64,000 nucleotides of DNA from Enterocola sp045654205 (GTDB taxonomy: Bacteria > Bacteroidota > Bacteroidia > Bacteroidales > Paludibacteraceae). Position 1 is the stretch's first letter, and each line of letters opens with the position of its first letter. Both the position numbers and the translations under genes were made by a program. Shown one piece after another: positions 24,647 through 33,258 of this stretch. The notes beneath the pieces are model-generated. The model did no database searches and was not told the origin of the DNA. It saw only the letters and a list, made by a program, of their open reading frames with translations. The stretch lies in NCBI GenBank assembly GCA_045654205.1, contig JAZOMZ010000026.1:62001-126000 (forward strand). The letters are read 5' to 3'.

Positions 24647-26819
24647 AAATAAACTTACGTTCCGATATATTCCTATCAAATTCGCCTTCCTTGAACTGTT
24701 CTGGGAATAGAACTATGAAGCTATTGTCGCTGAAGTATTGCGTTAGCTGTCTAGGAAGTTTCTCTAGAAGTGGAGTGTAAGAAATACTTTGTCTTCTGGC
24801 AGTTACCACCACTAGCAAGTCATTTTCTTTCACCTCCCTAGAAAGTATTAAGAAGTCTTCCCAGTCGGCTAGGGTATAGAATGTAAATTTGCAATTGCAT
24901 TTTTGCTTTTTTGCAGTTTCTGCTATTAGTTTTTTGGTATCTTCGGTACAATAAATAACCAATTCACTGCCTATTTGAGATGTGAGTGTAAACACTCTAT
25001 TACACCATTTGGTGAACCCTGTTTCAAACTCGCATTTTGGAGTTGTAGCCACTACCACCCTTTTAATAGTTGAAATAGGCTGCGTAGCCTTATAAACGCA
25101 AATCATTCGGTTGATTCCGTCTAGTAGGGTTTCTGTCATATTACCAAAGAAAGAGTCGTATGATGTAGTTTTGCTATGCATACCCAAAACTACGTCAGAT
25201 ATATTTTTCTCTTTCACCACATTGCAAATACCGCTAGAAATATTCAGGTCGTAACGAGAAATCTTTTTCACTTTAATATCTGCACCAGCACCAATATTTG
25301 CGGCTCTTTCTAGAAGTTTTTTACCTTGAGCAAATTTGTCTGTGTTTTGGTTATCGTTTGCCACTGTTAGGGCGTAAACAGGCTGTTTATCCTTTTTATC
25401 TTTGATAAGCAGAGCTAATTCCATCAAACTATCCAATGTTTCTGGGTTGGAAACTGGAATAAGAATACGATTTTCTGGGTTGTATTTAGAGTCTGTGGTA
25501 TCTACTTCTGCTTCTAGAGCCAATTTTCTAGCCGCCTTTTCGGTTACAATAGAACTAATAGTACATGTAACCAATATCATCACGATAGTACCATTCAATA
25601 TTTCTTCCGATAGAAGTCTTATTTCAGATCCATCGGCAGTGTATGCAATAATCAGATTGTAAGCAATAGTTACCGCAGCCAGAGTTGCAGCAGCTTGGGC
25701 ATTACTTAGACCAAATATCATGGAACCCTCATCTGGTGTCATTTTATAGATTTTTTGGGTAAGTTTTGCTGCTAGATATTTGGTTAGTGTAGCTACCACA
25801 GTCATTACAATTGCGGATACTATAGTTAAATATCCATTGAAAATAATTTCAATATTCACTATCATACCCACACTAATAAGGAAGAATGGGATGAAAATAG
25901 CGTTGCCCACAAAGTCTATTCTGTTCATAAGTGGTGACTGACGTGGAACAAGTCTATTTAGTGTTACCCCCGCAAGGAATGCCCCAATAATGTATTCCAC
26001 TCCAGCCATTTTTGCCAAGAATGAAGAAAGGAACACCATAGAAAGCACAAAAATATATTGGACTATGTTATCATGAAATCTTTTGAAGAACCAACGTCCT
26101 ATAATAGGGTATAGGTAGAAAATAATCACAGAGTATATGCTCAAGCTGATTGTTAGTCTTATCCAGAACATATAGTCGATACAACCCTGTCTTACAACTT
26201 CTAGTATTACGGCTAGTACCAACAGAGAAAGTATAGTGGTAATCATTGTTCCACCTACTGTAATGTTCACCGACCTTTGTTTTGATATACCAAAACGTGT
26301 AATAATTGGGTATGCCAGCAGAGTATTTGAGGCATACATACTGGCAAGGACTATAGCCGACAGCAGACAATATTTAATAAAAGTAGGGTTGTTTGCAGCT
26401 TCTCCTTGTAGCCAATTTATACTGCTTACATCGCCTGCGGCTGAAAGTATAATTTCTTTTATTAGATAATATCCTGTAACGGTACCTATTATCATTGGGA
26501 TAAGGAATGTAAATATCCCAAAGACAATACTTTTATTTTTGTTTTGTATAAAGTCGTTCATATCCATGTCTATACCTGCCACGAACATGATATACAGGAT
26601 ACCTACTTGCCCGAATAGTTCAAAACTGCTATCGTAACTTAGTAAGTTAATTCCATTTGGACCTAATATCATTCCGGCTAAGATTAGCCCCACGATATGT
26701 GGAATTCTAATCTTGTCGAAGATAATAGGAGCAAATAGAATAATTGCCAAAACCACTGAGAATATCAATACAGGATCTACAAGTGGTAGGTTAAGTATGT
26801 CTGCTAATATTTCTTTCAT
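24645..26819 (-). CDS. Cation:proton antiporter (CPA2/KefB-like) with cytosolic Usp-like domain
   Basis: A 724-residue inner-membrane protein. Residues 15-430 contain about 12 hydrophobic segments with the Na+/H+ exchanger pattern: IPHIVGLILAGMILGPNG near residue 40, MFVAGIDMDM with acidic residues near 78, and GAFLAGVTLNR near 278. Residues 455-720 are soluble and resemble tandem universal-stress-protein folds (GMHSKTTSYDSFFGNM, VVVATTP). CPA2 members exchange Na+ or K+ for H+. It reads convergent to the exported protein and sits 18 bases downstream of proA on the same strand, so it is possibly cotranscribed with proA. Confidence 0.87.
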   Translation of the reverse strand: MKEILADILNLPLVDPVLIFSVVLAIILFAPIIFDKIRIPHIVGLILAGMILGPNGINLLSYDSSFELFGQVGILYIMFVAGIDMDMNDFIQNKNKSIVFGIFTFLIPMIIGTVTGYYLIKEIILSAAGDVSSINWLQGEAANNPTFIKYCLLSAIVLASMYASNTLLAYPIITRFGISKQRSVNITVGGTMITTILSLLVLAVILEVVRQGCIDYMFWIRLTISLSIYSVIIFYLYPIIGRWFFKRFHDNIVQYIFVLSMVFLSSFLAKMAGVEYIIGAFLAGVTLNRLVPRQSPLMNRIDFVGNAIFIPFFLISVGMIVNIEIIFNGYLTIVSAIVMTVVATLTKYLAAKLTQKIYKMTPDEGSMIFGLSNAQAAATLAAVTIAYNLIIAYTADGSEIRLLSEEILNGTIVMILVTCTISSIVTEKAARKLALEAEVDTTDSKYNPENRILIPVSNPETLDSLMELALLIKDKKDKQPVYALTVANDNQNTDKFAQGKKLLERAANIGAGADIKVKKISRYDLNISSGICNVVKEKNISDVVLGMHSKTTSYDSFFGNMTETLLDGINRMICVYKATQPISTIKRVVVATTPKCEFETGFTKWCNRVFTLTSQIGSELVIYCTEDTKKLIAETAKKQKCNCKFTFYTLADWEDFLILSREVKENDLLVVVTARRQSISYTPLLEKLPRQLTQYFSDNSFIVLFPEQFKEGEFDRNISERKFI

Positions 26820-26837
26820 TAAATTTTAATAGGTGTT

Positions 26838-28082
26838 TTATGAACGAATTTGGCCGTTGCCAACAATTAACCATTTGTATGTGCAAAGTTCTGGTAGAGC
26901 CATAGGTCCACGAGCGTGAAGTTTTTGAGTACTAATGCCTATTTCGGCACCCATACCAAACTGTCCTCCGTCTGTGAAACTTGTTGGAGCATTGTGATAA
27001 ACACAAGAAGCATCAATTTCTTTCAAGAATGCTGCTGCAGATTCTTCGTTTTCTGTAACGATGCTTTCGCTATGTTTTGAAGTATAATTATTGATATGCT
27101 CAATTGCACCTCTTAGGGAATCAACTGTTTTAATACTCATGCGATGAGACATAAACTCTTTTCCAAAGCTTTCTTCGCTTGCTGAGGTTAGAAGTTCAGC
27201 AGGATAATTGCCATTAAGAGCATTGTATGCCGCCTCATCTGCTTCAATCACCACGTTTTTCTCTTTGATTAGTCCTGCGCAGATTTCTGCTAGGTCGCTT
27301 AGTCTATCTTTGTGAATAACAAGACAGTCTAGGGCATTGCAAACGCTCACACGACGTGTTTTTGCGTTTTCAATAATTGCTTTGCCTTTTTCTAGGTCGG
27401 CATCTTTGTCGAAATAACAGTGAACCACGCCTGCACCAGTTTCAATAACAGGTACTTGTGAGTTTTCACGCACATATTTAATAAGGCCTGCACTACCACG
27501 AGGAATGATAAGATCTATGTAGCCCACAGCGCTAAGAAGTTCGCCTGTGGCTTCGCGTCCTGCAGGAAGTAGGTGAACCATATTTTCGTCGAGGTTGTGC
27601 TCGCGAAGCACTTCTTTAATAAGGTTTACAATAGCAAAGTTTGAGTTATAAGCATCTGTACCACCTTTTAGCACGCACACATTGGCTGTTTTAAAGCAAA
27701 GTGAAAATACGTCGAAACTTACATTTGGGCGAGCCTCGTAAATAATGCCAATTACACCAAAAGGAACAGCTTTTTTGGTAAGTTTTAGTCCGTTTGCTAG
27801 TTCTCTACTTTCCAAAATTCTGCCCACAGGAGACTCTAGCGACACCACTTTCCTAATGTCTGATGCAATGTCAAATATACGTTGTTTGGTTAGTAGAAGT
27901 CTGTCATACAAAGGATTAGACTTATCCATAGAAGCTAAGTCTTTTTGGTTTTCTACTAATAATTCTTCACATTTTTCTTCGGCTTTGTCGGCAAGTGCAA
28001 GAAGCACTTTGTTTATTTCTTCTGTAGATATAAGATTTAATTTTCTAGAAGCAATAAGTGAGTTTTCTTTCCAGTTATTCAT
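26838..28082 (-). CDS. proA: Gamma-glutamyl phosphate reductase
   Basis: ProA reduces gamma-glutamyl phosphate to glutamate semialdehyde, the second step of proline synthesis. The 414-residue product has the GVIGIIYEARPNVSFD segment, IPRGSAGLIKYV, the catalytic cysteine in KTRRVSVCNALDC, and HNAPTSFTDGGQFGMGAEIGIST near the C-terminus. I place the start at the ATG at 28082 (MNNWKENS) rather than the upstream in-frame codon at 28127, because the promoter box (28125-28132) overlaps that codon. It is separated from proB by the oppositely oriented DUF975 gene. Confidence 0.96.
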   Translation of the reverse strand: MNNWKENSLIASRKLNLISTEEINKVLLALADKAEEKCEELLVENQKDLASMDKSNPLYDRLLLTKQRIFDIASDIRKVVSLESPVGRILESRELANGLKLTKKAVPFGVIGIIYEARPNVSFDVFSLCFKTANVCVLKGGTDAYNSNFAIVNLIKEVLREHNLDENMVHLLPAGREATGELLSAVGYIDLIIPRGSAGLIKYVRENSQVPVIETGAGVVHCYFDKDADLEKGKAIIENAKTRRVSVCNALDCLVIHKDRLSDLAEICAGLIKEKNVVIEADEAAYNALNGNYPAELLTSASEESFGKEFMSHRMSIKTVDSLRGAIEHINNYTSKHSESIVTENEESAAAFLKEIDASCVYHNAPTSFTDGGQFGMGAEIGISTQKLHARGPMALPELCTYKWLIVGNGQIRS

Positions 28083-28124
28083 TGATTTTATAGTATTTAT
28101 TCTGTTAAAAATTAATGTATTATG

Positions 28125-28155
28125 CAAATATAGTGATTTTTTTCTACCTTTGCAA
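28125..28155 (-). promoter_or_regulatory. proA promoter
   Basis: On the minus strand TTG (28153-28155), 20 bases, then TATATTTG (28125-28132). This excludes the longer proA start at 28127. Confidence 0.7.
28145..28152 (+). promoter_or_regulatory. -7 box for the DUF975 gene
   Basis: TACCTTTG on the plus strand, 31 bases before the ATG at 28183. It lies within the spacer of the divergent proA promoter, so the two promoters interlock. No good -33 TTG was found on this strand. Confidence 0.55.
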
Positions 28156-28182
28156 TGTGATAAACTTTAATATACCTAAATT

Positions 28183-28779
28183 ATGAAACAAAATTTTGAA
28201 TTAAGAAATGAGGCATTTGAGCTTCTAAAAGCTAACTGGAAACAACCAGTTCTACTTTATTTCATCATATCTATGATTTGTGGAGTTATTTATTGTATTG
28301 CTCCAAGTGTTGTTGCTGACATTTTTATTCTTTATCCTTGTGGTTATGTATTTGTTATGCAATTAATGTCATTTATGCGTGACGGTAAGCAAAACTTAGT
28401 TTCTGATTATTTCAAACTTTTTAAGGATAAATATATTATTGCTTTACCTGTGGTGGCATTAACATACCTTTATACTTTTCTTTGGGCATTATTATTTATA
28501 ATTCCAGGTATTATTAAAGGTTATTCTTATGCATTGGCTTCATACATAAGCATAGAAGATAATAATATTCCAGCAGAAGAATGTATTAACAAAAGTATGC
28601 AAATGATGGAAGGTCACAAAATGAGATTGTTCTTGCTGGACCTTAGCTTCATTGGATGGTATTTTGTTGCATTTTTAACCTTTGGTATTGGTTTATTTTG
28701 GGTTGTACCATATCATGAAATGGCACGTATATTATTCTACGAAGATTTAAAATCTCAACAACTTTTAATAGAAGAATAA
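28183..28779 (+). CDS. DUF975-family membrane protein
   Basis: A 198-residue integral membrane protein with four or five helices. It carries the DUF975 pattern: LRNEAFELLKANWKQP at the N-terminus, IIPGIIKGYSYALASYI near residue 107, an acidic N-x-x-x-x-x-E-C-I-x-K-S stretch near 128, and LLDLSFIGWYFVAFLTFGIG near 148. No biochemical function is established for the family. It stands alone on the plus strand between proA and proB, with its own -7 box and a hairpin terminator. Confidence 0.85.
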   Translation: MKQNFELRNEAFELLKANWKQPVLLYFIISMICGVIYCIAPSVVADIFILYPCGYVFVMQLMSFMRDGKQNLVSDYFKLFKDKYIIALPVVALTYLYTFLWALLFIIPGIIKGYSYALASYISIEDNNIPAEECINKSMQMMEGHKMRLFLLDLSFIGWYFVAFLTFGIGLFWVVPYHEMARILFYEDLKSQQLLIEE

Positions 28780-28796
28780 AAAAGTTTGATTCTATA

Positions 28797-28830
28797 TAAA
28801 AAATGCTCACCAAACGGTGAGCATTTTTGT
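28797..28830. terminator. Bidirectional terminator between DUF975 gene and proB
   Basis: Eleven-bp stem AAATGCTCACC/GGTGAGCATTT (28801-28811, 28816-28826) with loop AAAC and a T-run after it and an A-run before it. It shares loop and design with the hairpin at 6246, but with C-G in place of G-C at one stem position. Confidence 0.88.
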
Positions 28831-28833
28831 TTA

Positions 28834-29910
28834 TCAATCTAAGTATAGATAATCGTAATGGATGAAGGCGCGTTGGCCTTTTTTGCCGATGTTTTCGCGT
28901 GCTTTGTCGCTATCGTATTGGGCAATACCCACACCAAGTTCTTCTTTGTCTTGATTTAGGATTTTAACGATATCGCCTTTTACAAATTCTCCACCTACTT
29001 CTGTAATGCCAACAAGAAGCACTGAGCTTGCTTTGCTTGTTAGAGCTTCGGTAGCACCTTCGTTTAGCACCACATAGCCTTTGGCAAAACTTTCGCTATG
29101 AGCAATCCATTTCTTCACACCAGAGGCTTTCTTTTGGTTGGCCATAAAGGTGGTATGAGGAATGCTGCAGTCTTTCTTGATAAGGTCTGTAAGAATGCCT
29201 TCTCTTTTGCCGTTGGCAATAATTACATAGATGCCTTCTTGAGAAACTTTACGTGCAATATTGTATTTGGTTAGCATACCGCCACGGCCAAATGAAGATT
29301 TGCCTGTTTGGATATATTTTGTAAAGTTTCCTTCTGGGGTAATCTCTCTAATCACCTCAGATGCAGGGTCTGAAGGGTTGCCATTGTAAATGCCATCGAT
29401 ATTACTTAAAATAATAAGTGCCTCTGCGTGCATCATGGTGGCAAGTAGACCAGAAAGTTCGTCGTTGTCTGTAAACATAAGTTCTGTTACAGAAATGGTG
29501 TCGTTTTCGTTCACAATAGGAATAACCCCATTTTCTAGCATCACACTTATGCAGTCTTTTTGTGTAAGATAATGACGTCTGGTGCCGAAACTCTCTTTTG
29601 TAGTAAGCACTTGACCGCAATGAAGACCATGTTTTTGGAATAGGTCGTAGTAGTGGTTGATAAGTTTTGCTTGACCTACAGCAGAGAAAAGCTGACGAGA
29701 AGAAACTGAATCCAATTTCTTATCTATTTTTAGTTCACTTCTACCAGATGCCACCGCACCAGAAGAAACCAAAATAATTTCTATTCCAGCTTTATGCATT
29801 TGGGCAATGTCTGTAACAATTGCTTCTATTCTATTAAGGTCTAATGTTCCGTCTGCTTGGGTAAGAACATTACTACCTATCTTTACTACTATGCGTTTGA
29901 AGCGATACAT
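28834..29910 (-). CDS. proB: Glutamate 5-kinase
   Basis: ProB phosphorylates glutamate, the first and feedback-controlled step of proline synthesis. The 358-residue protein has an amino-acid-kinase domain (VVKIGSNVLTQADG at residues 8-21, LVSSGAVASGR near 47, NENDTIS near 138, FTDNDELSGLLATM near 151) and a C-terminal PUA domain (from about residue 275, GYVVLNEGA). It is the promoter-distal gene of the minus-strand row XRE-cupin, acyl-CoA synthetase, argF', proB (26-base gap to argF'). Confidence 0.97.
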   Translation of the reverse strand: MYRFKRIVVKIGSNVLTQADGTLDLNRIEAIVTDIAQMHKAGIEIILVSSGAVASGRSELKIDKKLDSVSSRQLFSAVGQAKLINHYYDLFQKHGLHCGQVLTTKESFGTRRHYLTQKDCISVMLENGVIPIVNENDTISVTELMFTDNDELSGLLATMMHAEALIILSNIDGIYNGNPSDPASEVIREITPEGNFTKYIQTGKSSFGRGGMLTKYNIARKVSQEGIYVIIANGKREGILTDLIKKDCSIPHTTFMANQKKASGVKKWIAHSESFAKGYVVLNEGATEALTSKASSVLLVGITEVGGEFVKGDIVKILNQDKEELGVGIAQYDSDKARENIGKKGQRAFIHYDYLYLD

Positions 29911-29936
29911 ATTTTTTATCGGTTTTATCGGGAAAA

Positions 29937-30890
29937 TTATAAACTTTCTAACATTCTTTTAATTACTGTCTGAGCAGAAACCACACGGTTTGCAGCCTCA
30001 GGAATAACTATTGAACGTGGGCTTTCTATAACGTCGTCGGTTACAATCATATTTCTACGCACAGGTAGGCAGTGCATAAAGAATGCGTTGTCTGTAAGAC
30101 TCATTTTTTCTGTGTCAACAGTCCAATCACGGTCTTGACAAAGAATTTTGCCATAGTTTGGATCGGCGTAAGCAGACCAGTTTTTAGCATAGATGAAGTT
30201 TGCACCTTCAAATGCTTTTCTTTGGTCGTATTCTACTCTTGCGTTGCCAACAAACTCAGGAGCAAGTTCGTAACCTTTTGGGTGAGTGATAACAAAATCT
30301 ACATCGGCAGCATTCATAAAGTCTGCAAATGAGTTTGGCACAGCTTGAGGCAGTGCTCTTGGGTGAGGAGCCCATGTTAACACCACTTTTGGACGTTCTT
30401 GTTCTTTAAATTCTTCGATAGTAATAAGGTCTGCAAATGCTTGAAGAGGGTGGCATGTAGCAGATTCCATACTAAACACTGGTTTGCCAGAGTATTTTAT
30501 GAATTGGTTAAGAATAACTTCTTCATAGTCAAATTGTTTGCTTTCGAAGCGAGCGAAAGAACGCACACCGATAAGATCGCAATAGCTACCCATGACTGGG
30601 ATAGCTTCTAAAAGGTGTTCTGGTTTGTCGCCGTCCATAATCACACCTCTTTCGGTTTCTAGTTTCCACGCACCAGCGTTAACGTCTAGCACGATGGTGT
30701 TCATACCTAGGTTCATACCTGCTTTTTGAGTACTTAAACGGGTACGAAGACTAGAGTTGAAAAATACCATAAGTAGGGTTTTGTTTTTACCCATGGTATC
30801 CCATTTATATGGATTTGCTTTTACTTCTAAAGCTTCTTTTACAGCTTGTTTAATGTCGCCTAGGTCTGCGGCTCTTTGATATGTTCTCAT
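29937..30890 (-). CDS. argF': N-succinyl/acetyl-L-ornithine carbamoyltransferase
   Basis: It carbamoylates an N-acylated ornithine in arginine synthesis. The 317-residue protein shows the carbamoyl-phosphate motif FFNSSLRTR (residues 43-51), HPLQAFAD near 148 and HCLPVRRNM near 275. The DGDKPEHLLEAIPV stretch near residue 90 has Pro where the acetylornithine enzymes of Xanthomonas have Glu; in Bacteroides fragilis this proline marks preference for N-succinyl-L-ornithine. I infer succinyl specificity here. argB (59961) and the M20 hydrolase (58292) in the same window would be the partner steps. It lies two bases after the acyl-CoA synthetase stop. Confidence 0.92.
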   Translation of the reverse strand: MRTYQRAADLGDIKQAVKEALEVKANPYKWDTMGKNKTLLMVFFNSSLRTRLSTQKAGMNLGMNTIVLDVNAGAWKLETERGVIMDGDKPEHLLEAIPVMGSYCDLIGVRSFARFESKQFDYEEVILNQFIKYSGKPVFSMESATCHPLQAFADLITIEEFKEQERPKVVLTWAPHPRALPQAVPNSFADFMNAADVDFVITHPKGYELAPEFVGNARVEYDQRKAFEGANFIYAKNWSAYADPNYGKILCQDRDWTVDTEKMSLTDNAFFMHCLPVRRNMIVTDDVIESPRSIVIPEAANRVVSAQTVIKRMLESL

Positions 30891-30892
30891 AA

Positions 30893-32548
30893 TTATTTGT
30901 CTTTTTCTCTAATTTCTACACGACGAATTTTACCACTAATAGTTTTTGGAAGTTCGTTTACAAATTCTATGATACGTGGGTATTTATAAGGAGCAGTTAC
31001 ACGTTTTACGTAGTCTTGAAGCTCTTTGATAAGAGCTTCGCCTGCTTTGTCTTTGTAGTCTGCTGCTAGCACAATAGTAGCTTTTACCACTTGACCACGA
31101 ATAGGGTCTGGTACGGCTGTAATAGCGCATTCCACTACTGCATCGTGCGACATAAGTGCACTTTCTACCTCAAAAGGTCCAATGCGGTAACCAGAAGATT
31201 TGATAACGTCGTCGTTTCTACCAACGAACCAGAAATATCCATCTTCGTCTTTCCAAGCAACGTCGCCAGTGTGGTAAATGCCATCGTGGTAAGCTTCTTT
31301 TGTACGAGCTTCGTCTCTGTAATATCCTAAGAATAAACCGTTTGGTTTGTTGTTTTCGTCTATACGGATGATAATTTCACCTTGTTCACCCACTTCTGCA
31401 CTACGTCCGTCGCCCATTACAATATCTACGTTGTAAGCAGGGTTTGGTTTACCCATAGAACCTGGTTTTGGTTCCATCCATGGGGTAGTAAGCACGGTAC
31501 ATGTGGTTTCTGTTTGACCGAACCCTTCACGTAGTTTAATGCCAGTTAGTTCGTAAAACTCTTGGTAAACGCTTGGGTTAAGAGCCTCACCTGCGATAGT
31601 TGCCCATTTAAGTGAAGAAAGGTCGTATTTGGTTAAATCTTCACGAATCATAAAGCGGAAAATGGTAGGAGGAGCACAGAATGATGTAATCTTGTACTCT
31701 TGAATCATTTTTAGCATCTCGGCAGGAGTAAATTTCTCGTGGTCATACACAAAAATAGATGCACCTGCAATCATTTGGCCATAAAGTTTACCCCAAACAG
31801 CCTTGCCCCAACCTGTATCTGCCACTGTTAAGTGAAGGCTTTCTTCTGTTAGGTTGTGCCAGTAGCTACCTGTAACAATGTGTCCTAATGGATATGTGAA
31901 GTCGTGAGCCACCATTTTAGGGTTGCCAGATGTACCAGATGTAAAGTAAATGATAGAAATATCGTTGTTTGTATTTACATTTTCTGGACGAACAAATTCT
32001 CCTGCATTTTCTATGCCTTTTGTGAAGTCTTCAAAACCTTCATACACTTCTGGACCAACAGAAATAACACTTTTAACAGAAGGACATTTTGGAAGAGCGT
32101 TTTTGATGTGGTCTAGCACAACTGTTTCGCCAACTGCTACAATTGCTTTAATATCAGCAGCTTCGCAACGGTAGATAATATCTTTTTCTGTAAGTAGGTG
32201 AGTAGCAGGAATTACAACAGCACCTAGCTTGTGAAGCGCTATGATAGAATACCAAAACTCAAAGCGGCGTTTAAGTATTAGCATCACCATATCGCCTTTG
32301 CCAATGCCTAATGATTGGAAATAAGCAGCGGTTTTATCAGTTTTTTCTTTTAAATCTGCATAGCTAAAGTCGATGTGTTCGCCTTTGTCGTTTGTCCAGC
32401 AAATAGCGCGTTTGTTTGGTTCTTCTTTAGCCCATGCATCTACTACGTCATACCCGAAGTTGAAATTTTCAGGTGCTTTTATCTTTAAATTGTTTACAAA
32501 ATCTTCTTGCGAGGTGAAGCAAGTCTTTTCTACAAAACGTTCTAACAT
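30893..32548 (-). CDS. AMP-forming acyl-CoA synthetase
   Basis: A 551-residue ANL-superfamily enzyme that activates a carboxylic acid as acyl-AMP, then acyl-CoA. Motifs in order: FTSGTSGNPKM near residue 205 (phosphate loop), GFGQTETTC near 343, YHTGDVAWKDEDGYFW near 427, GRNDDVIKSSGYRIGP near 443, and PKTISGKIRR at the C-terminus with the catalytic lysine. The architecture is closest to medium-chain or acetyl-type ligases without the long acetyl-CoA synthetase N-terminus. It is cotranscribed with the XRE-cupin regulator (10-base gap) and argF' (2-base gap). The substrate is unknown. Confidence 0.9.
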   Translation of the reverse strand: MLERFVEKTCFTSQEDFVNNLKIKAPENFNFGYDVVDAWAKEEPNKRAICWTNDKGEHIDFSYADLKEKTDKTAAYFQSLGIGKGDMVMLILKRRFEFWYSIIALHKLGAVVIPATHLLTEKDIIYRCEAADIKAIVAVGETVVLDHIKNALPKCPSVKSVISVGPEVYEGFEDFTKGIENAGEFVRPENVNTNNDISIIYFTSGTSGNPKMVAHDFTYPLGHIVTGSYWHNLTEESLHLTVADTGWGKAVWGKLYGQMIAGASIFVYDHEKFTPAEMLKMIQEYKITSFCAPPTIFRFMIREDLTKYDLSSLKWATIAGEALNPSVYQEFYELTGIKLREGFGQTETTCTVLTTPWMEPKPGSMGKPNPAYNVDIVMGDGRSAEVGEQGEIIIRIDENNKPNGLFLGYYRDEARTKEAYHDGIYHTGDVAWKDEDGYFWFVGRNDDVIKSSGYRIGPFEVESALMSHDAVVECAITAVPDPIRGQVVKATIVLAADYKDKAGEALIKELQDYVKRVTAPYKYPRIIEFVNELPKTISGKIRRVEIREKDK

Positions 32549-32558
32549 TGTTCCTAAA

Positions 32559-33098
32559 TTATAATATTATCGCTAAAAAGCGTGCTTTTTCATTGTTTAA
32601 TGCTTTCATTCCGTGAGGTTTAGTAGCATCGAAGTAGATGCTGTCGCCTTCTTCTAGAATAATATCTTTACCGTCAATTTGTAGTAGTAAAGTGCCTTTC
32701 TCCATTAGATTAAACTCTTGTCCTGGGTGTGAGTTTAAGTGAATAGGAGCGTCGTTTGGCTCCACAGTTACAAGGAATGGAGTAGCTTTTGCATTTTTAA
32801 AACCACCAGCTAAGTCTCTATATTTGTACGCTTTACTTCTTTCTACTGAAATACCTAAACCCTTACGAGTAACGAAATAGCTTTCTGCGTGAGTTTCGTT
32901 GCCAGAAATAAGCACTGCAGTATCAACATTAAATTTCTTAGCCACTTGGCAGATATAGTTCATAGGAATATCTACCTCGCCAGTTTCGTAGGTTTCGTAA
33001 ATTCCTTCTTCTACACCTGTTTGTACAGCCATTTCTGCTGTACTCAAATCCATAGAATCACGAAGACCACGTAGGCGTTCTGCAATTTCTTTCATCAT
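32559..33098 (-). CDS. XRE-type regulator with C-terminal cupin domain
   Basis: A 179-residue protein. Residues 1-62 form an XRE helix-turn-helix (IAERLRGLRDSMDLSTAEMAVQTGV, then YETGEVDIPMNYICQVAKKFNV). Residues 105-179 form a small cupin barrel (HSHPGQEF-like HLNSHPGQEFNLMEKG, then EEGDSIYFDATKPHGM), likely to bind a small ligand or metal. XRE-cupin proteins repress or activate genes for small-molecule metabolism, often the operon they start. It heads the row with the acyl-CoA synthetase, argF' and proB. The start is either of two adjacent ATGs (33098 or 33095). Confidence 0.88.
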   Translation of the reverse strand: MMKEIAERLRGLRDSMDLSTAEMAVQTGVEEGIYETYETGEVDIPMNYICQVAKKFNVDTAVLISGNETHAESYFVTRKGLGISVERSKAYKYRDLAGGFKNAKATPFLVTVEPNDAPIHLNSHPGQEFNLMEKGTLLLQIDGKDIILEEGDSIYFDATKPHGMKALNNEKARFLAIIL

Positions 33099-33130
33099 AA
33101 TTCTTTAGTTTTAAATTAATATCTATCTTT

Positions 33131-33258
33131 TTTAAGATTTGGTTTTTAAGAGGTTATTTCTAGATGTGTGCAGTGTGAAAAACCGGAGTTTACTGTGACG
33201 TAAATGAGGATTTTGAGCACAAACACAGCGTGGAAAGAATCCTTAAAAATAAATCTTA
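33131..33258 (-). ncRNA. Structured 3'-UTR element, copy 2 (downstream of proC)
   Basis: Starts at the proC stop codon. Terminal arms TAAGATTT/AAATCTTA (33133-33140 with 33251-33258) plus inner TTTTTAAG/TTAAAAA pairing close a roughly 127-bp unit. Read in the proC direction it contains AAAATCCTCATTTACG, then GTAAACTCCGGTTTTTCA, which align with AAATCCTCGAGTAC and GTACACTCCGGTTTCTCA downstream of topA. The stretch also forms the leader of the XRE-cupin gene. I cannot name the family. Confidence 0.6.
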
